A stretch of 64,000 bases of DNA from Papilionanthe hookeriana x Papilionanthe teres (Eukaryota; Streptophyta; Magnoliopsida; Asparagales; Orchidaceae). The stretch covers positions 78,515,877-78,579,876 of the forward strand of contig CM040426.1 of assembly GCA_022702705.1 (NCBI GenBank). The letters run 5' to 3'. The notes under the pieces are model-generated. The model saw nothing but the letters and a program-made list of their open reading frames with translations, ran no database searches and was not told the origin of the DNA. Below, one piece after another: positions 44,501 through 54,500 of the stretch; positions within the stretch are counted from its first letter, which is position 1; each line of letters starts with the position of its first letter. The translations under genes were made by a program, and so were the position numbers.

Positions 44501-47500
44501 TATTTATCTGATCAATCATGGTCTATCAATTCTTTTGAAGGAAAGCTTACCAGAAGAAATTGGAATGACAAAGAAGCAAATATATCTCACTTGAAGGTAT
44601 TTGATTATTATGCTTATGTTCATGTTGATCCGGGATCCAAAAGTGAACTTGATTCAAAACAGGTCAAGTGCGTTTTCATTGAGTATGACTGAGATGAATT
44701 TGGGTACAAATTATAACATAATCAAAATTAAAAGTTTATCGGGAGCATATATTTCATTTTCAATGAAATGAAGATGTACAATGATAAGAGTAGAACTCAT
44801 GATTGCCTTCTAGTTACTTCTAAATATGTTGAGATAGAATATATTGATAATCAAGAGGATGAAGAAAGCATAAGTGATCAATCTTAAGAAGAACGAGAAA
44901 TATTTCAGTTTCCTACTTCTGAAGTTAGGAGGTCTAGTAAAATCTCAAAAACCACCACAGAGATATTCTCCTTTATTATTTTCAGATAATGTAGGATAGA
45001 TAGTATTGAATCAAAGTGTTATGAAAATGCCACTCAAGTTAAATATTAGTGAATCAAAGTGTTATGATAAGATAAAATTATTGAGGTCAAATCAAACTTA
45101 GGATTCAGCTAAATTAATATATGACAAAAGGACACTACACAACAAGTGGGTCTGCAAGCTAAAAGAAGAGTCAAATTATAGCAAGTGCTATAAGTCAAGA
45201 CTTATTCTAAAAACGTTTCAATAGAATGAAGGAGTGGATTACATTAAGATATGTTATCCTTAATCATAGATAGCAACTATCACTATTGTACCCTGTTTGG
45301 TAGAAAAGGAAGATCTAGATCTGGATTATATGGATATAAAGATAGTCTTCATACACAATTATCTGGAAGAGAAACTGTATATAGTGCAATTACTGAGTTA
45401 TGTGATTTCAGGGTAAGAAGACTTCGTGTGCATGTTGAAGAAAAGAATTTATGGCTTGAAGCAGGCCCCAAGAAAGTAGTATATGAGGTTCGACAGGTTT
45501 ATGTTAGGCAATGGGTACATGAAATGCCAACTAGATCATTATTGCTACATAAAAAAAATTATTATATCTTGCTTCTTTTGTATATGAATGACATGATGAT
45601 TATAGAAGCATGTATAGATAAAATTATGGACTTGAAGAAATAATTATTAAGAGAGATTGAGATGAAGGATTTGGTCCAAACAAGAAGATCATCAAAATGA
45701 GAATCACAAAAGGCAGGAGTGTAGGTACACTCAAGTTGTCTCAGGTACAATATATTGAGAAGATCCTTCACAAGTTCGATATGAGTGATGTAAAATAAGT
45801 GTTTACCCTCTTTGGTAGTCACTTCAAACTATTTAAGGGATTATCACCTATGTATAAAGCAGAGTAAACACGGATGGGGAGAACTATGTATGCTTGTCCA
45901 ATGCATGTTATGATATGTGCAATACTAGATATTGCACATGTTGTGGGAGTGGTCAATGGTTACATGGGAAATCCAGACAAACATCATTGGTAGGTGGAGA
46001 AATGGATTCTCAGGTGTTTGAGAGGAAGATTTAACTGGGCCCTTTGCTTCAGAAGTGTAAGAGATTGATCTAAATTGCTATGTAGATTTAGATCTAATAA
46101 GGAAATTTTGATGGAAGAATAAGTACAACAGAGTATATCTTCACTTTGGGGAACACAATGGTGAATTAGGTTTCTAAATTGTAGAAGATTGTTACACTTT
46201 CAACTATGGAAGTCAAATGCATTATTATCACTAAGGCTATTAAGAAAATGATTTGTTTATAAAGCATCATGACAGAAGTGGGCAAGGAGCTGGGGATAAT
46301 AAAGCTTTATAGTGGCATTACGTGTGTTATTAATCAAACTAAGAATGTTAGTTTTCATAGAAAGATAAAGTATATTCAGATAATGTATCATTTTACTCAT
46401 TCTCTCTTAAAAGTTGGGTAGTTATTCTTGGAAAATATACATACTGCTTAGAATCCAACATATATGTTGATTAAGGTAGTGACTATTAAGAAACTAAAGC
46501 TATGCTTTGCTTTGATTCTCATAGTATCATAAAAAAATGATTCTTTTTGTTTATAAGGTAATATATGTATTTATTAAGCCACTTTCATCAAACAAAGCTC
46601 ACAGATATCTTCCTTCAACGTAAGGGTCATTCATTATAAATTTAAATTTAGCAATAATTTTTTTTATTTGAGAACATAGTTGTTACATATGATCAACAAA
46701 ATCTTATAATGGGGTGAGAGACAAGTACTTCAACAATCAAATACGAGCAAATTTTTGGATCACGATCAACATCGATATATTTCCTCATCCGCCTTAATCG
46801 GAATCTAACCAGCTTAAAATTTACTTGTTAGCATAAGCAAGTCAAGGTTGGGAAAGTCAACTTGGTAGGCTAGTAAAGCCGTGAACTTGACTTTATTTTT
46901 TTCATCTAATACCCTTAAAATATCAAGCTCAATTATCTCTTAGCTGAATAGTGATGTGGCCAAGTCATCTGAATATTCTCATCACAATTAATTATGACAT
47001 ATACGTGACATTGCTTGAGTCCCAAGTGATGGAACCCACATCTACAACCAAGTCTACTAAACCAAGCCAACTACTATTCAAAACCTAATGCTATTACGCC
47101 CACATGCTTAAGTCTAATTTCATCTTAGAGGGAAGACAGATCTGTAGCCCACTAAACTATTCCATAATTAGCACATGTACTGGTGTTTCAAAACTTAAAA
47201 TCATCATATAGTGGGGGGCTATTGTTTGAACAACAAACAATACAAACTAAATGTAAGGACCTCTAATGATCGGATAAATTCAAAATTAGTATAATTTTAT
47301 TTTCGTAGCATTTAAGCTATGATTGACCAAGTATTATTAATGCTAATGATATATCAATGTCTATTAATATTTACAAGAAAGTTACTCTATGTTTAGCATA
47401 CATCAAAAATGTGCCCGCACGAATCCTGAGAAAATCCAACGGGTCTCGCTAATGAACGCGAAGGACAATGTATCCGGATAGCCAAAAGATGAAAACACCT

Positions 47501-48691
47501 AGTATTTCCTTCGATCAAAGCCCTGAGCTGGCCGAACGGAAGCACAACCGAATGAAGAACTAGAAAAAACCCAATTCGAAGGATAGTCATTTATGATCAG
47601 CTCGCTCGGCCAATTCCGAGACTCCACGCAAATATGGACAAATGACACCACACAAACGCCTTTCTCATTCTCTGATAGGGTCTCTTGTCCACTGAGAGCT
47701 GCCTGTCAACTTATGGCAGTACACCATCTGCCCAAGTTCAACCTAACGATTTGAGGGCGTTTACTCTAGATTCCCTTGAGAGAGGGCCGATCGATGGCCT
47801 TTCAACCCACTGATGACTGTCGGTTAACCAAAGACTTTTAACCAATCGAACAATAAGATTATTGGGTCATTAGATGCCCCCCTTCAAACAGTTGTAAATA
47901 CGACAAAGTGTTACTATCAATTAGAAATATGAAAGTGTGTCATAGTCAATTAAAATATGGAAGGTGTCATAAAAACTTGTAACGCCCCTATCAAAATAAG
48001 AACGACAAACATGTAATTTTACACTAGATCTATAAGTGGGGTGTCAGTTTTCCAATAAAAGACTACTGAATTTACTCTATCATAAATCTTGCATTTTCCC
48101 TCACTCAATCTCCCTAAACTCTTTTTATCTCATTTGTCCTACACTCTAAGCATATCTCGATTCAACAATTAGTAAGATTAGTTGATACTGCTACATGCAT
48201 AAGAAATATCAATCATTGCAGCTCCGATACAACAAAAATTAACTAAAACATTAGAGAGAGCAGTAAGCAAGTTTGAAGTATATTTTAATTAGTGAATAAA
48301 TCATTAAAGCAGGACTTATAATAGCCTCTAATACAGTTGGTTTAAACAGTTCTTTAAGATTATCTTTCTAATTCCAGTTTAAAATCTCTCAAGCAAATGT
48401 AAATTTTTGAAGTTATGAAATAGTATACTCCGACGTTAAAACTCTCACCTCGATTCACAGATCCATCCTCCGTAGCCTAAAAGCACCAAAAAAAAAAATC
48501 ATTGTTGCTGTATCATTTATCAGTCATGAACATAATAAAAATTACAACTATATGATGAAACCAATTTAACTTCTCTGAAACTAAACAATAAGAAAATGAG
48601 GAAAAGAAACCTTTGCAGGCTCTGTTTCCTTCTTCGTGGAGATCTCCTCCGACAATGGCTTGTTCTCCTCCATAAAGTTATTTTCTTCTCC
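32559..48691 (-). CDS. Gene X: uncharacterised small acidic/serine-rich protein, five candidate exons
   Basis: Five minus-strand segments with plausible splice borders join in one frame: 48691-48611 (GEENNFMEENKPLSEEISTK), 48476-48449 (ATEDGSVNR), 35945-35878 (GGSPSNPSKNLEILSKESPG), 32726-32678 (GMKDEEDKPESTSWLL) and 32593-32559 (GWGVHYGSRD then stop). Phases are 0, 1, 0 and 1 at successive junctions. The last three introns share phases with the 3' end of gene Y, and GGSPSNPSKN resembles GSPSKN there, so X and Y are probably paralogues. I do not recognise the family. The protein would be hydrophilic and likely soluble. The 5' end is unsettled; no homology search was possible. Confidence 0.5.
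32678..32726 (-). CDS. Gene X fourth exon
   Basis: The 49-nt exon GMKDEEDKPESTSWLL lies between an AATCAG acceptor and a weak GTATTG donor. It aligns by position and phase with gene Y's CKADKEDDSANT..RGDWWQ exon: acidic run, Ser/Thr, then Trp near the end, both leaving one base for the next codon. Confidence 0.5.
32825..32890. repeat. TACA/TATC microsatellite at SINE tail
   Basis: About twelve TACA repeats, interrupted by TAGA, grade into TATATATCTATCTATC. On the minus strand this is the 3' side of the adjacent SINE and may have grown from its simple-sequence tail. Confidence 0.85.
32891..33057 (-). mobile_element. tRNA-derived SINE
   Basis: On the minus strand a tRNA-like head carries an A-box-like TTAGTTGGCATG (33035-33024) and a B box GGGTTTGAATCCC (32998-32986), 25 bases apart, near the spacing of an RNA polymerase III promoter. 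The tRNA-unrelated body continues to about 32891 and runs into a simple-sequence tail. SINEs are transcribed by polymerase III and copied by LINE reverse transcriptase. It sits in the intron between gene X exons 3 and 4, sense with the gene. No clear target duplication, because both flanks are microsatellites. Confidence 0.6.
33058..33091. repeat. GTAC microsatellite
   Basis: Perfect TACG/GTAC repeats (about six units) followed by ATACATATATAT, at the 5' side of the SINE. It shares TACA-like phasing with the array on the other side, which may reflect an original microsatellite target site. Confidence 0.8.
33505..34650. repeat. Minisatellite, about 41-bp period, about 27 units
   Basis: Degenerate units of 36-50 bases, most 41 or 42, each contain a (G/A)(G/A)CCACA(T/A)A(A/G)GTCGTAGTTG-like half and a GCTGTAACAGTAGT-like half. 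One subtype, with GAAG(C/T)TGTAAC, recurs at about 34228, 34391 and 34554, that is every 163 bases or four units, suggesting a higher-order repeat. The array lies in the intron between gene X exons 3 and 4. Open frames through it are by-products of repetition. Confidence 0.85.
34651..35130 (-). other. LTR-leader-like sequence with internal duplication
   Basis: Two related blocks (about 34755-34850 and 34870-34960) share a CAATATAAGTGTCATATGTTA-type core. On the minus strand GGGCTATAAGTAGACCC at 35127-35111 looks like a promoter box of an LTR, which would put the minisatellite in the leader of a minus-strand element. No LTR pair or protein was identified. Confidence 0.35.
35131..35877. other. 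AT-rich intronic stretch, nothing recognised
   Basis: No coding, RNA or repeat feature is recognised. It could be the U3 side of the putative minus-strand element noted at 34.65-35.13 kb. Confidence 0.35.
35878..35945 (-). CDS. Gene X third exon
   Basis: The 68-nt exon lies between TTTTACAG and GTAAGT, both strong. It completes a Gly codon and encodes GGSPSNPSKNLEILSKESPG and two further codons, ending in phase 0. The first half resembles gene Y's GNSRGSPSKN, which begins in the same phase; the longer tyrosine-rich part of the gene Y exon is missing. Confidence 0.55.
36480..37090 (+). mobile_element. Copia element 5' fragment with gag start, interrupted by a second copia
   Basis: A degenerate primer-binding motif TGTATCAAGCCAAAG lies at 36761. 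At 36862 a frame opens MANEGMISFQF, typical of copia gag, and after frameshifts KKDFDKTLHLIFQAMDEDRF (ends near 37085) matches the conserved gag core. The frame stops exactly where the next LTR begins with TGTTG at 37091. The left boundary is approximate. Confidence 0.7.
37091..38261 (+). mobile_element. Copia LTR and gag remnant, same family as the 20.6-26.1 kb element
   Basis: A probable LTR (37091 to about 37858, roughly 768 bp) begins TGTTGAGTGGGCG and has GGCGCC-like clusters in its first third and an ATATAAATAGAGG box near 37560. It is followed by a primer-binding-like GTGATATCAAAGC (37863) and a gag remnant from 37912 (KFNSLNF; later an AAACTATCATGGATCTTATGG core at 38143) that parallels the gag at 21.2 kb. 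It is cut at about 38262 by another repeat. Confidence 0.75.
38522..38579. repeat. 29-bp tandem duplication
   Basis: Two identical or nearly identical 29-base units with TCTAGAGTCACAGAGCTTCC, followed by a decayed third GGCCATCTAAACTC. Confidence 0.85.
39018..39195. repeat. 97-bp tandem duplication
   Basis: Units at 39018 and 39115 share GACACTAGTC(G/A)ACAC(G/A)ACCATA and the flanking GGCGAGTTG/GGCAAGTTG segment; divergence is moderate. Confidence 0.75.
39664..40017 (+). repeat. Minisatellite, 40-bp period, nine units
   Basis: Units start at 39664, 39702, 39742, 39782, 39818, 39858, 39898, 39938 and 39978, giving lengths 38, 40, 40, 36, then 40 throughout. Each opens GATCGGCCACCCCG-like and continues with ATCTCACTTTGCCTC-like sequence. 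The later units alternate two subtypes (AACCTTTCTTC(A/G)TGGTTC versus ATT-rich ends), hinting at 80-bp dimers. Confidence 0.88.
40241..41567 (+). repeat. 5' LTR of the Athila element
   Basis: About 1.33 kb from TGTTAGACATGG to TGTATCA. The first 200 bases contain palindromic GGCGCCTAGGCGCCC (40385) and AGTGCCTAGGCGCC (40320). The right boundary is set by the primer-binding motif. Its partner 3' LTR was not found. Confidence 0.65.
41799..43450 (+). pseudogene. Athila gag remnant
   Basis: From MCSSRPTRLEPYDSELERT the frame is open to 42296, with FELKLDIIQIVQNNKF and NDTVRLTLLSFTLRDKAKNM, the conserved Athila capsid. Coding resumes after a stop with LRNDITSFCQHEGESIYEAW and FKELLRKCPH (to about 42420). 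Later pieces, GATIRNIEN (43055) and KLRSGRELEDVV (43190), match the gag C-terminal region. Several stops and frameshifts interrupt it. Confidence 0.85.
43451..44460 (+). pseudogene. Athila protease and start of reverse transcriptase
   Basis: MPSYIKFMKENLNKKMKFGD is followed by VALIEECSAIIHKRLPQKLE and the protease core ALCDIGTNINLMSLSTF (43650), where the usual D-L-G-A is D-I-G-T. After DRSITCPRG the text jumps to KIPIILG, so about 25 residues normally between them are deleted. LKYAYLGKSSTLPIIISSKL and FGWTLENIKGISPFIYMHGI (to 44380) are the segment leading into reverse transcriptase. The catalytic domains are absent. Confidence 0.85.
44480..46545 (+). mobile_element. Copia pol fragment (integrase end to RNase H), 5' truncated
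   Basis: Homology to the element at 23.18-25.23 kb starts near 44500 with YLSDQSWSINSFEGKL and continues with KVFDYYAYVHVDPGSKSELD and KCVFIEYD. Reverse transcriptase and RNase H debris follow: ALSQVQYIEKI-like text, LLYMNDMMI at the usual YVDD site (45580), a TEYIFTLGNT-like block (46125), and an end at about 46510 matching TIKKLKLCL. It lacks LTRs on both sides and is fused to the Athila element. Confidence 0.82.
47206..48167 (+). mobile_element. LTR with preceding polypurine tract (3' end of an LTR element)
   Basis: AGTGGGGGGCTAT (about 47210) precedes an LTR from TGTTTGAACAAC (47223) to GATTCAACA (48167), about 945 bp. The start TGTTTGAACAACAAACA forms an inverted repeat. A CTATAAGTGGGG box (about 48030) and a CCAATAAAAGAC signal (about 48050) look like promoter and polyadenylation parts. 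The end matches that of the LTRs at 17.8-20.0 kb, suggesting the same lineage. The rest of the element was not identified. Confidence 0.6.
48449..48476 (-). CDS. Gene X second exon (28-nt microexon)
   Basis: ATEDGSVNR plus one base, between CTTTTAG and GTGAGAG. It is in frame with the exons on both sides. Such a small exon needs transcript evidence. Confidence 0.45.
48611..48691 (-). CDS. Gene X first supported exon
   Basis: The 27 codons GEENNFMEENKPLSEEISTK followed by KETEPAK lie between AACTGGCAG and a weaker GTTTC donor. They are acidic and in phase 0. The same frame stays open upstream to an ATG cluster at 49030 (MMMPLFDFLRRKKENH), a possible start, but the intervening text is unlike coding and a GTAAGA donor at 48981 would leave the wrong phase. 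Confidence 0.5.
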
Positions 48692-49173
48692 CTGCCAGTT
48701 ACAAACCCAAACACCTTGGTCAAAGAAGTTTATAAAAGAAGCAAAAGAGTTAGAAATCAAGAAAGAGGGAGAGTGAGAGTGAAAGACAGCAATATAAATG
48801 AGAAATTGAGCTGTAATGACTACTAAGTTAAAAATTGATGGAATGTAATTAACAGCACACTTGATCGCTACTCTTAGCTGTTTCATAGCAGGCTCTAGCC
48901 ATTTGGCTTCTGTATAAAACGTTTGGAGAAATCTAATCAAAATCCACGTGGCTCTTAGTTGTGGCATTTCTCGTTTCTTACGATGATTTTCTTTTTTTCT
49001 CCTCAAGAAGTCAAACAGAGGCATCATCATTAATATAAAATGAAAGAGATGAAAAGAAAAACATCACTTCTAAAATAAATTTTTATAAACGAATGATTGG
49101 ATTCTTAAATAAATGAAGGAGCTTCCATTCTTCTTCCAATTTTGATTGATTCAAATAAGTAAAATGAAGCGAA

Positions 49174-49176
<3 letters not shown>

Positions 49177-49240
<64 letters not shown>
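49177..49240. repeat. (AT)32 microsatellite
   Basis: Sixty-four uninterrupted bases of alternating A and T, upstream of the possible gene X start. Length is probably polymorphic. Confidence 0.95.
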
Positions 49241-49245
<5 letters not shown>

Positions 49246-49379
49246 CGAATTTATTTGACGAAAGTAAGAGCATTTTAAGGAAATTTTGATATTATCTTTC
49301 ACCCAACACACACAGCTCAGATGGACTTAATATTCATCCAAAATTTCTAATTTCCTTGGAAAATGTCGACTTCCACAAT

Positions 49380-49532
49380 GAGGGGCAGGATCAGTATTAT
49401 TTTTAGGGCGGGCAAAATCATCAAATGGAGACTACTAAATTAAAAAAAAATAATAATGTTCTACTATTTTTATAGAGAAATATCATATTCCAAGAGGGGA
49501 ATTGTCTATCAGCAACCCTGATTCCGCCCCTG
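49380..49532. mobile_element. hAT-type MITE, copy 2 (153 bp)
   Basis: Ends GAGGGGCAGGATCAG and CTGATTCCGCCCCTG are inverted repeats of each other. Eight-base flanks TCCACAAT and CCAACAAC agree at five positions. Inner sequence shares TTAGGGCGGGCAAAAT and TTTTATAGAGAAA-like segments with copy 1 at 28618-28819. Non-coding. Confidence 0.78.
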
Positions 49533-49540
49533 CCAACAAC

Positions 49541-51109
49541 TATTGTGAGTCAATTGCGAGTAAATGTGATCTAAATAATGATTTATGTACACAACGTTCA
49601 ACGTTCTAAATCACTCATATCTAGTCTATTCATAAATTGAATTATGTCAACATGTTTCTGAATATCAACCAAGTTTGGCAGGTTGGTGGCCCCTGCACAA
49701 ATGAGGGACGTAAGATGTACCTAAAGATGAGGATGGAGAAATATTTTGAGGCGAAGAAATGATGAAACTTGCAAATAAAAATAAAATAAATTAAAAATAT
49801 TATTAAATAATTAAATTAATATTTGATTTTAAATATTTATTTAAAATTAAATATCATATAATTAAACAGATATATACAATTTATACATACATATACATAT
49901 ACATATACACTATTTTCTTATTATCAAACTTAAATGAAACTTAAAATAAAACAAACAAACTTCTAAAATAAAGTACAAATATTAAAAACACAAATGAAAC
50001 TAACAAGTGATTTATAATTCAAACCACAAACTTGCAAGCAGAGAAGAGCCTTCCTAGGCTAAGCAAATGAATTTGAATGGGGGTGAAATGAACTATTACA
50101 CTCTTCCTTATATATAGGTGGAGGAAAGAAACTCGTGGGCCCTCACTTCATCAAATGAATACCATATAAGAACAAAACGTATTTTGTTGAACTCAATTGA
50201 AATCTTACCACATATCTCAAAACGAAAATATTCCTGCAGACCTCCAAAATTTGAGACGATTTCAAGACCTATGAATTTCTTGGGATAAATTTTAACTCAA
50301 ACGTGTTACCACAAAAACTAAATAGGACGCAACGGAGAAAAATAATTCATGTAGCCGACCCCACTTAGGAAAATATATGCGAGCCCCGTAAATTAGTGCA
50401 CATTAGTAAAATACCCCAACATGGTTTGACCAAAATATAACATGATCACACATATATTTTGAGATTGTTATGCAGCTAAAATAAATGACAGCAATTAAAA
50501 TTACTTTCGCGCTAAAATGTGAGCTAAATTTAATGACTTGCTTAACTTTATCTCACATGAGTTCTCACGCTATCCTAAATGTTTAAATTTGAATGTGTGA
50601 GAATGCTGCATGGCTGGCCTAAAATAAAGTCATAAGTCTCATTGGTCCACTCTAATCCTCCTTTTGATGAGGACTAGAATTGAGGTGTTTGAGCTCTCAC
50701 TTAGTGAGTCTGATCCTATTCCAAATTAGGATTGGAGTTGATAGGTTTAATTAAATTTGGAATGTGAATCTTATATAAGAAAGGGAAGTATTTCATATTT
50801 ATATTCACAAGAAATTATCAAGTCATTTGTTTAAAGAATTTACCTTAAAATTATATTTTTAAATATTATTATATATTTTTTAAAATATAATAATGAGCTC
50901 AACCCGTGAAGCTAATCCATTGCAAGTGAGACGCAAGGTTCAAAAATGTCTAAATCCCTTATGATGAGCGTATTAACAATTATTTTTAATTAGAGGAGTC
51001 TACTTCTAATATTAAGCTTCAGAGTTTATTTGAATAAATTCAAGATTTATCCTTTTTAAACTTGATGTTCTGTAAGCGTGATAGAGTTAACAAAATTTAA
51101 AGCATTTCA
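49541..51109. other. AT-rich stretch, nothing recognised
   Basis: No coding, RNA gene or paired repeat seen. A short (CATATA) simple run lies near 49885-49905. Confidence 0.45.
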
Positions 51110-51560
51110 AATCCCTAAATGATGGTTGCGTTGACAAAAGATTTCAACTAGACAATCTATTTTAAAAATAATAAATTTTGGTATAACAAGTATAAATATG
51201 TTTGTAGGATTCCGAGTTGTGTGTATCTTCTCAAAGAAAAAACTTTCAATCTTCCAGGAGAGAACAAATAAAATGATTCCTCAGCTAAATATATTTTATC
51301 TTGACATAAAAAGTGACATTCTTAGCTAGATGAATATTGCTCAAACTATCCCTTTGAAGCTTTCCAATCTCCTACTTCTTGCCGAGAATTATGCCTTAGA
51401 GCTCTATAGCCAAATTATCTTCTTGTCAGTCTCCGTGATAACAAAGAATTTAGCTTTCGTAGTTAAAAGTACAAAAATATTCTGTAACTCAGAAATCCAA
51501 CTCACAAATGTGTTCTCCAAAGTGATCCCCTACCAAATTTGAATCTACATATCCCTGTGG
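51110..51560 (-). mobile_element. Copia RNase H fragment
   Basis: The minus strand aligns with the RNase H end of the copia element at about 24.85-25.19 kb: a GGAGAACACATTTGTGAGTTG block, then text corresponding to STMEVEYIAITEASKEMIWL and a decayed terminal part. It is the same family, in opposite orientation, with no LTR seen. Confidence 0.7.
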
Positions 51561-54500
51561 ATCAGTACTTACACCTCTAAAGAGAAGTGCCCCATTGAGA
51601 CAACACCTTTTTTGATCCATTCTAATTAACAATTATGTTGTTGAGATACTAGTGGACTGAAAGTTCTTGACCATCAACTTCTACTGCTTTTGCTAGTACA
51701 TGATCCATTACCTTCTTCTTGGATTTGGCTAAAGGGCCCCTAAATGGAACACTCCATATGTTCTATACTAACAGAGAAGAACCGATATAGAATCAAAGCT
51801 TCCAGTCCTTCACCTTATTCTCTATCCATAGCAACTTGAACCAACACACACAGGCAAATTGGACGCAACATTTCAAGCTGACCCGAAATGAGAATAGGTA
51901 TGTAAAGAGCTTTTTCGACCACAGGATTCCAGACAGGCAATAGAAGATGATGACATTTATGATAACGATAATAAAATTAGGCAGGATCTAGGCAGAACCC
52001 CATAATGGTTGAAGATGTCTTATAGCTCATGACAGAGAGGAATCCTCAAACCAAAGTGAAAATTTTCCTCATAAAAGATGAGGTCTGGTCTATATGGAGT
52101 GGTCGCTTGATTGTGCTCACTGGCAACCTGAAGCCTGATAGAGGAATCATATACGTAGGCATCCTGTACTCGATCCACCTACCCTTGGGTCATCGTTGAT
52201 CGTTCATTTGCGATGATCGACTCGAAAGCAATCAGAGAGTATTTTAGATTCATCATGATAGAACACAAAAAAATATAAATCTACGGAAACAAAGAGAAGA
52301 GATGAAAAAATATGATAAAAACGTAGCATCAATTCAACCCCCCACCCTTATATATAGGGTAAGAATAGAAGCAGAACCGTAACATAGAGGTAAAAATAGA
52401 ATTGTAGAGTAATTTTGAAAACATGATAATGTAAATGTCTTGTCAACACATGATTCGAGAAGAAAAAATTAAGGTTTATTCTTGAAATAGGCATTACAAA
52501 TAATGCTCAGAAACTACCCCAAGAGGAAATATTTTACAAGGTGATCGTCAGCCGCTTTTGGTAGAATAAGTCCCTTCTGAAGCAGCCTCCTTTACAAAAA
52601 TTCTTCTGAAACTTAAACTTATCCTCCCGATCCACCACGGCTTGAGCCCATTGTATGAGATAATTCTTCCAACTTTTGATGGTTCCTAGAAAACAGAGGT
52701 CATCTCCTCCATCCTCTTTGTTCTCTCCAGACGAGTAAGTAAATTGCAAATCTTTTCATCTTAATGAATCCCAACTGACCTAGCCATGGATTCATTGAGC
52801 TCATTTAGGTGGCAAACTAGCAACCCAAAGATGTCTGACATCTATTAGTTTCTTGTCCATGGGCCACACGAGGAAAACATACTCAATCAATCCCTCCATC
52901 ATCGCTTCAGAGTCAGCTACCATGGCCAATTCCTTGTTAGCCACCACTAATGCTACGATCAAATTTTCACCAATATTTCGGATGCAAATCATCATTAAAG
53001 TCCAGTAGGACATGTGCATAAAAAGATGATGTAAATAAAAGAAAACTAGACAAAAAATCAAAACATAACAACTAAGATAGAGACTGTTCATACCAAAGAG
53101 TCAATCCAACTTAAATTATGTAACTGACATGGCGCGCTCACCGAGTGGCGTTAGAGCACCAGAAGTCTTCTGCATCCCAAGCAATGACAAAGCACCAACA
53201 ATTTCTTCCATCTCGAGCGGCGGTAAAACACCTACATTTTCTTGCGCGGTCAGTTCAGTCTCCAGGTCTTATGATGTAGTAGAAGGTTGAGCCGACAGAT
53301 CGGTAGTCATGTCGGTTGCCCAAACTTTCCTCCACTGAGGACCAAGGAAAGAAAGAGACAAGCCCACTAGATCCACCAGTGTGACTAATTTTCTCTTTTT
53401 GGCAGCACTTCTCTCCTTTTTCTTTTCACCTCTAGGCAATATTGTTCCTTTAGTCACCCAAAGTGGTAATAAGTACTTCATTGATGGGGGGATCGATCAA
53501 AAGATTTGTCACTTGCTTTATAATAGCGCATGGAAGCCAACTGATTCAGACGAGAAGATATACAAGGCAAATATGGACAGTCAAAGAGTCTCATCATGCT
53601 CTATTTACAAAATCCATGGGCCGAAAATCAATGGAGTTCAATTATTGAATCATTGATTAAAGAATAAATGTTCGCAAATTTTTACATTAAATTCTATTAT
53701 TCATATCACAACATTATCTTTAAAAAAATAAGATAATCGAGGAATAAAAATAAGTACATTAAAAATGTGTCATCGTTGACCCCGAGGAGATCTAACGGTC
53801 TAATAGGAAGATTACAACAAAGGGGGGGCCAATCAACAGAGGACTAGGACGCCCAGTTATTTGATCGAATGCAGGTATGAGCTAAGCAAACAAGATCAAA
53901 AGTGACCGAGTCATGAATTTAATCGGATCTGAGCCGTTTGTTTAGAAATGAGACAAAGAGATATTCAAGATAACCACTACAAGAAAGCTTATCAAAGGTA
54001 ACAACCTACCTTCTGGTAGATCCGACCCGAGGAAACTAAAGATCCAATTCCTCAATCTCACCAACCGTCTCACGAACACCTCCGAGGATCTTCATTAGGG
54101 ATAAAAAATAAATAATACAAACAAAGAGTCTTATGGTCATCCCTAGGCTCTCTCTTTGAAGATCGAGTTATTTATCAGATTATGGTGATTCACCCTTTGC
54201 TTAATAGTTTGCTTTTCTTTACTGATAGAAGTTTCTCACCAGAGAACAATGGTCAATAGCCAAACCGTGCCAGTCGATTGACAAGGCCTAGCCGATCGGA
54301 GCCAATTAAGCTTAGCCGGCCAACAACACTGTATTAGCCTAGCTAACCAAATTGACCTTATCGAGCCATAGCTGAACAAAATCATTCGACAGAACCAAAG
54401 AACAACCAAGCTTAGACTTATACCAGTAAAATACTTAGAATATCATGTACAACCCTTATTAGAGTAAGGACAAAAAATAACATCGCTATATTGCTCTCTC

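Larger units (their letters stand above)
35946..48448 (-). other. Gene X intron, about 12.5 kb, packed with nested elements
   Basis: Between the exon ending at 48449 and the exon starting at 35945 lie two nested copia elements, an element with a 40-bp minisatellite, an Athila-type gypsy element joined to a copia fragment, and a solo-like LTR, all plus strand and so antisense to gene X. The borders are GTGAGAG and TTTTACAG. About 35946-36479 and 46546-47205 hold no recognised coding; a stretch near 36130-36240 resembles copia LTR sequence. Confidence 0.5.

Noticed and set aside
48520..48723. Arginine-rich alternative frame over the gene X exon
   Set aside because: It would link to the ATG cluster at 49030 in phase and stays open through the next exons, but the acidic frame gives the better match to gene Y and a coherent C-terminus.
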